Counted from the first letter of the stretch, positions 8,513 to 17,158 are shown. The stretch is DNA of 40,045 nucleotides from CAYRVF01 sp964427535 (GCA_964427535.1 CAYRVF010000033.1:1-40045); one strand, 5' to 3'. Notes: a model not told the origin generated them from the letters alone. A program made the numbers and translations.

Positions 8513-8815
8513 TTAGCGGGGTAGACCCGGTGAGATCGTGATGCCGATCACGAGCGCGGCAATCGCCACGTGCAGTGCCGTGCAGAGCGACTGCACCAGC
8601 CAGAACGAGGCGTGCCGTGTCTTGTGGCGCAGTCCGAAGAAGACGAGCCACGCGCCCACCACGCCGCCGAGCAGATTCAGCCGGTAGAGGATGCGCTCGG
8701 GTGTGCGCCACTGGTGGCGAATCGCCGCCCGCTTATCATGCGCATAGCTGTACGCCGTGCAGAGGTTGATGACGACCATCCAGACGAGATAGAGACCGAG
8801 CAAAGCCACGTGCAT
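8513..8815 (-). CDS. DUF1294-family membrane protein
   Basis: A 100-aa membrane protein with the DUF1294 layout. An N-terminal transmembrane helix (MHVALLGLYLVWMVVINLCT) is followed by the YAHDKRAA motif. Next come RTPERILYRLNLLGGVVGAWLVFFGLRHKT, which carries the family's hallmark RTPE, GGxxGA and RHKT elements, and a final hydrophobic helix. Function is unknown; some family members are fused to cold-shock domains, this one is not. AGGACGACGC before the ATG at 8815 is a modest ribosome site. It lies between two DUF5684 paralogues in the same orientation. Confidence 0.8.
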   Translation of the reverse strand: MHVALLGLYLVWMVVINLCTAYSYAHDKRAAIRHQWRTPERILYRLNLLGGVVGAWLVFFGLRHKTRHASFWLVQSLCTALHVAIAALVIGITISPGLPR

Positions 8816-8929
8816 GCGTCGTCCTGCCTCTTAGCCGAAGCGTACTGAAAACGTGCCCAACAGTCATGCGCCCGCTAGCGGCTTCGACCTCTAGCAGGCG
8901 CACAACGCTATCTGACGAGCAAAGTCGCG

Positions 8930-9340
8930 CTAGTACCGCGCAGGGACTGCCTGACGGGTACCCACATACTCGATGCCGCTGAAGGCGAGGATAGGATAGA
9001 AGATAGCGCTGAGGAAGAGCAGCCCGAGTCCGAAGCCCATGCCACGGCCGAAAGCCTTCGCGAGATCGAAAGTGACGACGATGGCGATCACGATATTGAC
9101 GAACGGAATCAGTTCCAGCAGGAACCACCAGCCCGAGTGACCGCTGATCTGGAGCAGAACAATCGAACTGTAAATCGGGATGATCGCTGCCCAGCCCGGA
9201 CGCCCTGCCTTCGTGAAAATACGCCACATCGCCGCGATGTAAAACACCGCAACTATCAGCGCGATGACGAGAAAGACCGCGCTGCTGGTGCCACTAGTGC
9301 TCGTGGTGTCGAGCAAGGTAAGCCTGTGCGCGAGATGCAT
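8930..9340 (-). CDS. DUF5684 membrane protein
   Basis: A 136-aa membrane protein of unknown function. It has an N-terminal hydrophobic helix (VFLVIALIVAVFYIAAM), the conserved KAGRPGWAAIIPIYSSIVLL segment near residue 45, the WWFLLELIPFVNIVIAIVV helix, and DLAKAFGRGMGFGLGLLFLSAIFYPILAF near 90-118. The frame opens further upstream, but AGGAG 6 nt before the ATG at 9340 fixes the start. It is a closer match to the family pattern than its neighbour paralogue at 7874-8299, which suggests a local duplication with one copy diverging. Confidence 0.78.
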   Translation of the reverse strand: MHLAHRLTLLDTTSTSGTSSAVFLVIALIVAVFYIAAMWRIFTKAGRPGWAAIIPIYSSIVLLQISGHSGWWFLLELIPFVNIVIAIVVTFDLAKAFGRGMGFGLGLLFLSAIFYPILAFSGIEYVGTRQAVPARY

Positions 9341-9930
9341 GCTCTTCTCCTGGACTATTACAACGTCGCAACGCATCAGAGAGCTCCACGCGTCCAGGTG
9401 GACATGATCATGCCTGTGCAAATGCACATTCAGCTCATCTATACTGCTTGCTCTGCTGATGTGCGTGCAGTGTAGCGGACATCGATCACGTTGTCACGCA
9501 CGAATATTTGTCTGAATGCTGCTCATCACCTGATACAACCGTCGTCTGGTGTGCCAACGTCGCCGCAAAGGCACAGTACAAGCGAGTCGTTCATCAAGCC
9601 TGTGGCGATGTGCTTCGTGACCTGTCGGCTGGCCATACACAGGACACTCCTCGCCTCGCCTCCTCCATGACTACACCTGCTACACTGCCCTCGTCATCGC
9701 TAGAGGAGCTACCCCCTGCACTATGCTAGGGCACAGGAACGCTCGGCCATGCGCGCGAGTGCTAGCCCCGGTGTGAGCCGTAACGCAGCTGCGTCCCCAC
9801 AGCCGTCGATGCACAGGATGCAACCGGAACCCGATTCGACGTGTTCATCACGAAGAGGGGCCGAGCGACACGTAAAGCGCTTGCCCGACTGGTACCTCGC
9901 GATGAGCACAGAGCGAGCAGGAGACATTTC
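9341..9930. other. 590-bp region without recognisable genes
   Basis: It lies between the minus-strand DUF5684 gene and the plus-strand LLM gene, so it should hold divergent promoters. A short palindrome TGTGCA-AA-TGCACA sits at 9415-9428. Several short open frames exist (for example 9508-9729 on plus) but their products are low-complexity and lack recognisable domains or ribosome sites. No RNA gene was recognised. Confidence 0.5.
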
Positions 9931-10890
9931 GTGACAAGAGCGCAACCCTTCCGCTTCGGCGTGATCTGTGGGCATATGTCATCTGCCGAGGCATGGAGCA
10001 CAACCGCGCGGCAAGTGGAACAGCTCGGCTACGCGACGCTCTTTCTCCGCGATCACTTCATCCCCGAGCCGTTCGGCGACCAGTTCGCGCCGCTGATCGC
10101 CTTGATGGCGGCAGCGGATGCCACCACCACGCTGCGTGTTGGCAGCCTCGTGATCGACAACGATTACCGGCATCCCGTTCTGCTGGCGAAGGAAGCCGCC
10201 ACACTTGACGTCCTCTCGAATGGGCGGTTTGAGCTCGGCCTGGGCGCAGGCTGGGCGAAGGACGAGTATCAGCAGGCGGGTATCCCGTTCGACGCGCCCG
10301 GTATGCGGGTAAGCCGGCTCGAAGAGGCAGTGCAGGTCATCAAGGGACTCTTTGCCTCCGAGCCGCTGACTTTCTCAGGCACCTACTACCAGATCGATCG
10401 GCTCAACGGCTTTCCCAAGCCCATCCAGCGGCCCCACCCTCCCATCCTCATCGGTGCGAGCGGAAAGCGTATGCTTGCGCTCGCGGCTCGCGAAGCCACC
10501 ATCATTGGTCTCCTGAACGGCGACTATTCAACCGGCGCCGAGATCGACGATCCCCTCAAACGCTCGCCAGACGCGATGACAGAGAAGATCCAGTGGATTC
10601 GCCAGGCGGCCGAAGAACGCTTCGATCACATAGAGTTGAGCATGGTCATCTCGCCCATCCTGACGTCGGATCGGCGCCAGGGAGCCGAACGCTGTGCTCG
10701 TCAACACGGCTGGAACTCAATTCGTCCAGAGGACGTGTTGGAGATGCCCTCTATCTTCATTGGATCGGCTGATCAGATCACCGGGCAAATGGAGGAGCGG
10801 CGAGAGCGCTACGGGGTTTCCTACTACATCGTCTCTGATGCGAACATGGAAACGAGTGCGCCGATTGTCGCTCGTCTCGCCGGTAGGTGA
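9931..10890 (+). CDS. LLM class flavin (F420-type) oxidoreductase
   Basis: A 319-aa luciferase-like TIM-barrel oxidoreductase. Start FRFGVICGHMSSAEAW, then VEQLGYATLFLRDHF, LRVGSLVIDNDYRHPVLLAKEAATLD and the family hallmark LSNGRFELGLGAGWAKDEY near residue 110 are typical of F420-dependent LLM enzymes; PHPPILIGASGKRML near 180 is the second phosphate-binding loop. It resembles the MSMEG_2516-like subgroup by overall pattern; the substrate is unknown. The frame extends upstream to 9841, but AGGAG at 9919-9923 lies 7 nt before the GTG at 9931, and the family normally starts within a few residues of the first strand. Its stop is only 14 bp from the convergent APC permease stop. F420 rather than FMN use is inference. 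Confidence 0.85.
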   Translation: MTRAQPFRFGVICGHMSSAEAWSTTARQVEQLGYATLFLRDHFIPEPFGDQFAPLIALMAAADATTTLRVGSLVIDNDYRHPVLLAKEAATLDVLSNGRFELGLGAGWAKDEYQQAGIPFDAPGMRVSRLEEAVQVIKGLFASEPLTFSGTYYQIDRLNGFPKPIQRPHPPILIGASGKRMLALAAREATIIGLLNGDYSTGAEIDDPLKRSPDAMTEKIQWIRQAAEERFDHIELSMVISPILTSDRRQGAERCARQHGWNSIRPEDVLEMPSIFIGSADQITGQMEERRERYGVSYYIVSDANMETSAPIVARLAGR

Positions 10891-10904
10891 GGCTATCGCA
10901 GCCC

Positions 10905-12335
10905 CTACCTCGCGGCCGGAGCACTGTCGATCTTGCCGCGCATCGCGACGAGCACGCACACCCCCGCGATGAGCCACACGCCGAGGACGAACGGAACATA
11001 GCTCAGCGGAGCCAAATTCGGCGCGGTAACCGCCGCCACGAAGATACCGAGCGCCAGCAGCCCGGCGACACCCGGGAGAATGCCGTGCCGCAGCAGGCTG
11101 AAGTGCTCTCTGCGCTTGCGCCGGAAGAACAGAATGCAGGAGACGCTGACCAGCGCGTAGATCAGCAGAATGAGGAAGGCGTCGAGCGTGCCCAGGAAGC
11201 CATACGCGTCGATGGGCGTAAACGCCACCCCGAGCGGCAGACCGCAGACCAGGCCGAAGCCGCAGAGCAGGGCGATCGACTTCCCAGGCGTCTGGCGCGT
11301 CGGGTGGGTCCATGCCGTCCAGCGCGGCAGCAGGCCGTCACGCCCGACGGCATAGAGGATGCGCGCGCCGCCGTTGACGATGGCCAGCGCTGCGCTGAAG
11401 AAGCCGAGCACGCCGACGATGTCGATCAGCGCCGCGAAGACTGGCCCGCCGAACCGGCGGCTGATGGTGTCGAATGGCGCCGGGTCGTTCCCATATCCGG
11501 TCGCCATGTGGGCAGGGCCATACCCCATCGTCGCGGCGTAAACCATGAGGAGAAAGAAGAGTCCGACGACGATCAGCGAGCCGTAGACCGCGCGCGGAAT
11601 GTTGCGGTGTGGCGAGCGCGTCTCCTCGCCGAGCACCGCCGCCGTCTCGAAGCCGATGAAGCTGAGGACCGCGAAGATGATGCCGCCCGCGAGATTCCCG
11701 GTCGGCGGCACCGAGCTTACACTGAACGGCGCGGCGGAGAGCCCCGTCGTGGTGCCGACACGGAAGAGCACGAGCACGGCGAGCAGCACGCAGATGCCGA
11801 GCTCGAAGACCACAAACCCGAGATCGATGCGCATCGACTGGCGGATGCCACTATACGCCAGAGCGAAGACGATGCCCGTCGCGGCAACGAAGTAGACGCT
11901 CCAGTGGATGTTGATGCCGAACCAGCGAGCCATCAGCGTTTGCACGTTGTAGCTCATGAACACGAAGGAGTAGGGCACGCCGATGGCGACCGCGAGCAGT
12001 CCGATCCAGCCAGTCAGAAACCCCCAGCGCGCACCCAGCCCTTCCGTGACGAAGGTATAGGCCGAGCCGCTGGACGGAATCTCGCGCGAGAACTCGCTGT
12101 ATTGGTTGGCCACGAGCAGGGCCACGACGAACCCGACGACGAAGCACAGCGGTATCGCCGCGCCGACAAGCTGGGCCTGCGGAACAGTATTGAAGAAGAC
12201 GGAGGCGGCGGGCGACATCACCGCGACCGAGATGACGATGGCATGGCGCAGATCGAGCGCGCCGGAGCGCAACACGCCAGCCGGCGCCTCCGTCGCTGAC
12301 GTCGCAGGCACCGAGGACGACGAGGGGACGCTCAT
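10905..12335 (-). CDS. APC-superfamily amino acid permease
   Basis: A 476-aa membrane transporter with about 12 hydrophobic segments. TM1 carries the APC substrate-site pattern SVAVMSPAASVFFNTVPQAQ near residue 40. SSGSAYTFVTEGLG near 95 is the usual post-TM2 signature, and FIGFETAAVLGEETRSPHRNIPRA near 220 is the conserved segment of amino acid permeases. The frame opens further upstream; AAGGAAGG about 7 nt before the ATG at 12335 sets the start. It is the last gene of a minus-strand series with TetR, a PLP aldolase/deaminase and a lactone oxidase, so it probably imports the amino acid or related compound they metabolise (inference). Confidence 0.85.
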   Translation of the reverse strand: MSVPSSSSVPATSATEAPAGVLRSGALDLRHAIVISVAVMSPAASVFFNTVPQAQLVGAAIPLCFVVGFVVALLVANQYSEFSREIPSSGSAYTFVTEGLGARWGFLTGWIGLLAVAIGVPYSFVFMSYNVQTLMARWFGINIHWSVYFVAATGIVFALAYSGIRQSMRIDLGFVVFELGICVLLAVLVLFRVGTTTGLSAAPFSVSSVPPTGNLAGGIIFAVLSFIGFETAAVLGEETRSPHRNIPRAVYGSLIVVGLFFLLMVYAATMGYGPAHMATGYGNDPAPFDTISRRFGGPVFAALIDIVGVLGFFSAALAIVNGGARILYAVGRDGLLPRWTAWTHPTRQTPGKSIALLCGFGLVCGLPLGVAFTPIDAYGFLGTLDAFLILLIYALVSVSCILFFRRKRREHFSLLRHGILPGVAGLLALGIFVAAVTAPNLAPLSYVPFVLGVWLIAGVCVLVAMRGKIDSAPAAR

Positions 12336-12425
12336 AGTTAGCCTTCCTTCTTCCGCTGGCACGGCAGGGGCGCTCTCCCACACACCCGCGCCCACGCGCA
12401 CATCCGCCGGACATCGCTACGCCCG

Positions 12426-13823
12426 TTACTCCGGCGTCTGCGCGGAGATATTGCGCGGCGCGATCACCGGCACGTCTGACGGCCCACTCCCAGCAGAGGG
12501 CGTCTCGGCGGCGAAGAGCCCGCGCAGATAGTCGTTCAGAAACACGCCCTGCGGGTCGAGTTGCTGGCGCACCCGGCGGAAGTCGTCCCAGCGCGGGTAG
12601 TGCGCGGCGAGATAGGCCGCGTCGCGCGTGTGCATCTTGCCCCAGTGCGGCCGGCCCTCGTACGCGGTAAAGATCTCTTCCATCGCGCGGAAGTAGCGCT
12701 CGTAGGGCATGCCGCGATACATATGCACGGCGATGTACGCGGAGTCGCGCCCGTATGCCGGACTGAGCCAGATGTCGTCGCCGCGCACGAACCGGCACTC
12801 GATGGGGAAGTTTACGTCGAAGCGCTCGCGCTCCAGCCGCGCCCGGATCGCCTCGATCGCCTCGCGGAAGCGCTCGGCGGGCAGGTTATACTCCATCTCC
12901 TGGAAGCGCACCGCGCGCTGCGTGGCGAAGATACGGTGGCTGTAGTTCACCTCGTCCACTGGCGTGATGCCCCACGCGGAGACACCGCAGATGGCCCGCG
13001 AGGCGCGCGGCGCGTGCCGGGCCACCTCGGAGAGCAGCCATAACGCGCCATTCTCAAGCACGAGCTGGTTCACTCCCGCCCAGATGCTGCCCGCGCTCGG
13101 TGGCGCATGCGTCTCGTTGAGGAACTTGGCCTGCCCCCAGTCAGTGTAGGGAAACCAGAAGAACTCAAAATGGCTGTTCTCGGCCTTGTACTGGTCGAGA
13201 CGGTCGAGGCAGGTGCTCAGGCGCTCGCGTCGCGCCTGGTAGTGGAGCCGCTTAGCGGGCACCACCCGCAGCGTCACCGACGCCACCACCCCAAGCATCC
13301 CCAACGAGACCTGCGCCGCTTTGAAAATGTCCGGATTGCGCTCGGGCGAGCACTCGACGACCTCACCCGCGGCCGTCACCAGCGTGAGAGCGGCAACCTG
13401 GGTGGCGAGCGTGCCGAAGCCGACGCCGGTGCCGTGCGTACCCGTGCTGATCGCGCCCGCGATGCTCTGCACGTCGATATCGCCGAGATTCTCCTGCGCC
13501 AGGCCACGTTCGAGCAACTCCGCGCCGAGCCGCTTCAGCTGAGTGCCGCCGCGCACGGTGACGAGCATGCGCTCCTCGTCCACCGACTCGATGCCCTGCA
13601 GGTTGTCGAGCGAGAGCAGCACGTCGTCGGTCCGCACGAGCGGCGTGAACGAATGTCCCGCGCCGACCACCCGCACCTGACGGCCCTCACGTCCCCACGC
13701 GCCGACACGCCGGGCAAGCTCGTCCACACTACCTGGACGCACCATCTCACGCGGCCGCGCGCGCACCGATCCTGACCAGTTCCGCCAGGAGCCGCTGCCC
13801 GCGCGGGTCGAGTCGTCGCTCAT
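12426..13823 (-). CDS. FAD-linked oxidoreductase, D-arabinono-1,4-lactone oxidase family
   Basis: A 465-aa two-domain flavoprotein of the VAO/ALO group. The N-terminal FAD domain contains VVGAGHSFTPL; its His57 is the residue that carries covalent FAD in relatives. LAQENLGDIDVQSIAGAISTGTHGTG follows near 105-130. The C-terminal ALO domain ends with RPHWGKMHT near 405 and the LDPQGVFLNDYLRGLF tail. Relatives oxidise aldonolactones or sugar alcohols (alditol oxidase) using oxygen; the substrate here is unknown. Two ATGs are close together; GGAGGG suits the inner one at 13823, being too near the outer at 13829. It lies 32 bp after the aldolase gene and 90 bp before the permease, consistent with one operon. 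Confidence 0.88.
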   Translation of the reverse strand: MSDDSTRAGSGSWRNWSGSVRARPREMVRPGSVDELARRVGAWGREGRQVRVVGAGHSFTPLVRTDDVLLSLDNLQGIESVDEERMLVTVRGGTQLKRLGAELLERGLAQENLGDIDVQSIAGAISTGTHGTGVGFGTLATQVAALTLVTAAGEVVECSPERNPDIFKAAQVSLGMLGVVASVTLRVVPAKRLHYQARRERLSTCLDRLDQYKAENSHFEFFWFPYTDWGQAKFLNETHAPPSAGSIWAGVNQLVLENGALWLLSEVARHAPRASRAICGVSAWGITPVDEVNYSHRIFATQRAVRFQEMEYNLPAERFREAIEAIRARLERERFDVNFPIECRFVRGDDIWLSPAYGRDSAYIAVHMYRGMPYERYFRAMEEIFTAYEGRPHWGKMHTRDAAYLAAHYPRWDDFRRVRQQLDPQGVFLNDYLRGLFAAETPSAGSGPSDVPVIAPRNISAQTPE

Positions 13824-13855
13824 GCGCATGCCCTCCGCTGTCTACAGTCTGGTGT

Positions 13856-15142
13856 CTAAAGAAAGCACTGGCCGTCGCCGCGGTACGTTGGCACCTCGTC
13901 GACCACCTTCCCGTTCGAGACGAGTAGCAGCGTACGGAAGCGCTCGCACAGCTCCCCCGCCTTGCTGTGTCGCAGGAAGATCGGGTCGCCGAGCGCGAGT
14001 CGCTCGGGTCCGCTGTAGCGCACCGGCGTCTGCACTTCGCCCGCGCCCTCCAGCGAGAGCAGCCGCGCGCCCTTCGGAAGATACGGCTGCGGCTGTTTCT
14101 CCGGACCCGTCGCGCCGGACGCGACGTATCCGCCGCCCAGGCAGGTGTACAGTCCCTTGCGAGGCTGGCGCACGATCTCAATCGCGAAGCCCGCCGCCGG
14201 CAGGAAGCGGAAGTCAACGTAGTTGTCGAAGAGCGCGGGACTGTAGAAGCCCGACCCAGCGGTGATCTCCGTCACGACGGGCTCCTCGCGGGTCGTGTGC
14301 AAGCTGCCGGTGCCACCGCCGTTGACGAACCGCAGCTCCATCCCGTACGAGCGAATCAACTCGACGACGGCACTGCGGCGCGCGGCAATCTCGCCAATCG
14401 AGCGCTGCTTGAGCCGCCGCACCAGCGCATTCTTGAGCGGCTGGCCCGGAAAGGCGTCGCCCACGCCCGCGATCTGCGCCTCGTAGCCCATGATGCCGTC
14501 GAGCGAAACGGACGGCGTGGCGGCGATGCGCTCCAGTAGGGGGCGTACGTCGACGGCTCTGCGCAGCGGTGAGCGCCAGACGCCGAAGTGCAGGCCCGGC
14601 ACGTCTAGCGAGAGGTCGATCTCGATGCAGACCGGCAAGCGCACGCCCTCGCGCTCGGCGACCGCGGCGATGCGCTCGACATGGGCGATGCTGTCGATCA
14701 TCAGCGTGATGTGCGCGCCAGCGGCGGTCGCCCGCGCGACGGCGGTGAGGTCCGCGTCGTTCCACGCCGGATAGCCGATCAGCAGGTCGTCGAAGCCCAA
14801 TTCCGCGAGATACACCGCCTCGCGCGCCGTGAAGCACATGAGTCCCAGGAAGCGCGTATCAGCCGCGAGAATGCGCCGCAGTATCGCAACGCTGCGAACC
14901 GACTTGGAGGCCACCCGCACCTGCTTCTCGCCCGCCCGCGCGAGCACCTCCCGGACGTTCGCGTCGAGCAGATCGAGGTCCACGAAGGCGAACGGCATCG
15001 CGCGCCCGGCGAAGACGTCCCGGTAGTAGGCGTAGTCGCGCGCCAGACCCGCCGCCTCTCCCGGCGAAGTGGGCGCGTCCAAAGGAGAGACCGCGGTCGG
15101 CTGCGAGCGCGTATCCGCCTGCTCGTTCGGTGACTCCAGCAC
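13856..15142 (-). CDS. amino acid deaminase/aldolase (PLP, alanine racemase fold, DSD1/D-threonine aldolase-like)
   Basis: A 428-aa fold-type III PLP enzyme. The N-terminal barrel begins MPFAFVDLDLLDANVREVLARAGEKQVRVASKS, where Lys80 is the expected PLP lysine. GYPAWNDADL, HITLMIDSIAHVERI, CIEIDLSLDVPGLHFG and VNGGGTGSLHTTREEPVVTEITAGSGFY follow, the last two giving the phosphate-binding region. The C-terminal beta domain contains GDPIFLRHSKAGELCERF, where H and C may bind metal as in D-threonine aldolase relatives. The frame opens 57 nt further upstream, but GGAGG at 15149-15153 sits 6 nt before the GTG at 15142, so that start is preferred. Likely substrate: a D-3-hydroxy amino acid such as D-threonine or D-serine (inference from the family). 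Confidence 0.85.
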   Translation of the reverse strand: MLESPNEQADTRSQPTAVSPLDAPTSPGEAAGLARDYAYYRDVFAGRAMPFAFVDLDLLDANVREVLARAGEKQVRVASKSVRSVAILRRILAADTRFLGLMCFTAREAVYLAELGFDDLLIGYPAWNDADLTAVARATAAGAHITLMIDSIAHVERIAAVAEREGVRLPVCIEIDLSLDVPGLHFGVWRSPLRRAVDVRPLLERIAATPSVSLDGIMGYEAQIAGVGDAFPGQPLKNALVRRLKQRSIGEIAARRSAVVELIRSYGMELRFVNGGGTGSLHTTREEPVVTEITAGSGFYSPALFDNYVDFRFLPAAGFAIEIVRQPRKGLYTCLGGGYVASGATGPEKQPQPYLPKGARLLSLEGAGEVQTPVRYSGPERLALGDPIFLRHSKAGELCERFRTLLLVSNGKVVDEVPTYRGDGQCFL

Positions 15143-15213
15143 GAATGGCCTCCTCTCTGGATGCGTCGCGCGCCACCCATTTTTTCTGGGCGGCGACACA
15201 ACACGAGTGGCTG

Positions 15214-15867
15214 TTACAGATGCAACGGCTGGCTCGTCGCCTGGGCCTCAGCGCTGGATGGTACCGGCGCCGTCCCTTCGGCGAGCGCGATAACCGCAGC
15301 GATGACGTATCCCAGGTCGCGCCGCGCGCGGGCGGCATCCCGGTCGCTGGCGTACTGCAAGATGAGGCCGTCGAGACCGCCCACGACGAAGCGCGCGAGC
15401 GACGCGAACGGCACGGCGCACGCCCACCCGCCCGACCGGAACGCCTCCTCGAACAGACTCTCGACGACCGCGCAGTAGCCGTCGTACTGCTGGCGCGCGA
15501 GCCAGGCGGCGTCCGGGTTTCGCAGCGCGTAGAGCGTCAACTCATATTGCAGCACCTGCAACTCAGGCGACGCCTCGACATGCTCCCAGAACGCCGTGAT
15601 GCTCTCGGTAATGGCCTCGCGCATGCCCGCGCTCACCCGCAGCGCCGAGCGCGCGATCTCTTGCGTGGCGTGCATCATCTCTTGCAGTACGGCGAAGAGC
15701 AACTCGTCTTTGCTGCCGAAGTAGTAGAGCATTGTCGCCTGATTCACGCCCGCCTCGGCGGCGAGTTTGCGCGTCGTGGCCTCGGCCAGCCCGTCGCGCG
15801 CGAGCACCCGGATGGCCGCATCGAGGATCAGTGCGCGCCGCTCGCTGGCAGTGTCGCGTTCTGGCAT
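15214..15867 (-). CDS. TetR-family transcriptional regulator
   Basis: A 217-aa protein with an N-terminal TetR helix-turn-helix: ERRALILDAAIRVLARDGLAEATTRKLAAEAGVNQATMLYYFGSKDELL (residues 9-57) has all the family landmarks, including the LYYFGSKDEL recognition end. The remainder is an alpha-helical ligand/dimer domain. GAGAGAAGG lies before the ATG at 15867. It is the first gene of the likely operon with the PLP aldolase (71 bp downstream), the lactone oxidase and the permease. A short palindrome, TTCAA-GCGA-TTGAA, lies 33 bp upstream of its ATG, so it probably represses itself and the operon in response to a substrate. Confidence 0.9.
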   Translation of the reverse strand: MPERDTASERRALILDAAIRVLARDGLAEATTRKLAAEAGVNQATMLYYFGSKDELLFAVLQEMMHATQEIARSALRVSAGMREAITESITAFWEHVEASPELQVLQYELTLYALRNPDAAWLARQQYDGYCAVVESLFEEAFRSGGWACAVPFASLARFVVGGLDGLILQYASDRDAARARRDLGYVIAAVIALAEGTAPVPSSAEAQATSQPLHL

Positions 15868-15899
15868 GGCGCCTTCTCTCGCGTCTTGGGCGAATGTTG

Positions 15900-15913
15900 T
15901 TCAAGCGATTGAA
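15900..15913. promoter_or_regulatory. palindrome TTCAA-N4-TTGAA, candidate TetR operator
   Basis: A perfect 5-bp inverted repeat with a 4-bp spacer lies 33 bp upstream of the tetR start codon and 57 bp from the DUF4239 stop. Short palindromes at this distance are typical autoregulatory sites of TetR proteins. No clear -35/-10 pair overlaps it, so the assignment rests on position and symmetry. Confidence 0.45.
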
Positions 15914-15969
15914 TGAAGACTGCCATGACCCTGCTCGCCTGTCAAGACCTTGTCGTGGCGCTTCCTCAA

Positions 15970-16758
15970 TCAACGGGGCAGTGTGTCGAGCACGTGCAGC
16001 GCGTGCTCGAAAGCTTCGGGCGATACGCTCACACTTCCCACAAATGGCTGATTGATCTCCAAAATCAACCACAGGCAGCTGGCGATCAGCGCGGTCAACA
16101 CCACGGTCATCCCAGCATGGAGCCGGGCGTCCTCCATGTGGAGCACCAGGCAGAAGGCGATCGTACACACTGCCCCAACTACGAGCACGATGCCAAACGC
16201 GCCAGAGAGGGATTCATTTGATTGCAGGCGAATGGCCCGCTGCTCACTCAGGTTGGTCAAGAAGATCGTCGTGTTGCTGTCAACTTCACTGCGCGGGACG
16301 CTCTGGTAGATGGCCCAAATCTCGTTGATCACCTGGGTCGCGCGCGGGCTCCCATCATATCCTGGGATGTCCTGCCCCATCGCCGGCCACTCCTCGTTGG
16401 TCACGATCTCATCGTACTCGCGCAGCAGATCATGCACCTGATGCCGTGCTGGCTCGGGGAGCGACGACGTATCACGGGCAACGGCGATCAGCGCGGCCGC
16501 TTCGTTTGAGGCAGCCTGCCTGGCGTTGGAGTATGCCTCCCACACGGCGAAGACCATGAACGCCAGCACTACCGCGTAGAGGACACTGACCGCGGCGAAG
16601 ATGAAGCCCGCAACCTCGTTGTGCGCCTCATCTGTCGGCGGCTTCCTGTGCTGGCGCACGAAGATGGTGCCCGCCACGGCCAGGACCACCGAGCCGCCAA
16701 CGATAAGAATGAAGAGCAGCCAGTCTGGTAGCGCGGCGAGCAGAAACGCCTCCGTCAT
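15970..16758 (-). CDS. DUF4239 (bestrophin-like) membrane protein
   Basis: A 262-aa membrane protein matching the DUF4239 pattern. The N-terminal helix is DWLLFILIVGGSVVLAVAGTIFV. A second helix region follows, NEVAGFIFAAVSVLYAVVLAFMVFAVWEAY (about 47-76), which carries the conserved family segment. After a long soluble helical loop with NEAAALIAVARDTSSLP come two C-terminal helices near 185-205 and 215-232. Function is unknown; the family is sometimes called bestrophin-like. GGAGG 6 nt before the ATG at 16758 supports the start. It precedes tetR in the same direction with a 102-bp gap holding the candidate operator, so it may be a separate unit. Confidence 0.82.
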   Translation of the reverse strand: MTEAFLLAALPDWLLFILIVGGSVVLAVAGTIFVRQHRKPPTDEAHNEVAGFIFAAVSVLYAVVLAFMVFAVWEAYSNARQAASNEAAALIAVARDTSSLPEPARHQVHDLLREYDEIVTNEEWPAMGQDIPGYDGSPRATQVINEIWAIYQSVPRSEVDSNTTIFLTNLSEQRAIRLQSNESLSGAFGIVLVVGAVCTIAFCLVLHMEDARLHAGMTVVLTALIASCLWLILEINQPFVGSVSVSPEAFEHALHVLDTLPR

Positions 16759-17158
16759 GACACGCCTCCCCCACGGTGCTCTCGCGTCTGTCTACAGAAG
16801 CTCTCCTCTGAGGGGTCCGTCCCGTCGGCTCTATGTAGTACTGCCGCCACGCCCACCATGAGCATGCGTCTATGAGGCATCCGCGCGCATTCCATGCGCG
16901 AAACGTGTCAGTCGGAGTCTAACAAGCCGACTGACACGTAATGAGGCACATGCACCACCGATGTCTTGATTGTACCAAACGCGCCTGATCTCCACCCGCC
17001 TCGCACTGTCAGCGTACAGAAGCAAGGCGTTGTCTGATGCTCTCCGGCGCGCAAGCGCCCCTCGACCGCGTGGTATACTCCTGAGGTTCTGTGCAGACTG
17101 GGTGCGCACGGGCCACACGACGAACCAGCGTGGTAACAGCAAGAGCGGAGCGCAACCC
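16759..17158. other. divergent intergenic region between DUF4239 and ychF
   Basis: A 400-bp divergent region. Its main content is two adjacent perfect hairpins (16884-16900 and 16903-16939) bracketed by an 8-bp direct repeat. The open frame of ychF extends to 16970 but this part has no GTPase character. No clear promoter was identified. Confidence 0.55.
16872..16948. repeat. two tandem perfect hairpins flanked by 8-bp direct repeats
   Basis: Hairpin 1 is CGCGCAT-TCC-ATGCGCG (16884-16900). Hairpin 2 has 13-bp perfect arms, 16903-16915 and 16927-16939, with an 11-nt loop. ATGAGGCA occurs at 16872-16879 and at 16941-16948, on both sides. The arrangement resembles a very small inserted element with target duplication, or a pair of regulator sites. 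Confidence 0.55.

Noticed and set aside
10887..12299. 470-residue plus-strand frame rich in Arg, Asp, Glu and His
   Set aside because: It lies exactly antisense to the APC permease gene. Its composition is the expected mirror of a GC-rich membrane-protein gene, and it has no domain or ribosome site.
16970..17158. N-terminal extension of YchF
   Set aside because: The frame is open, but homology starts at the ATG at 17159 and the upstream part overlaps the intergenic region with hairpins.
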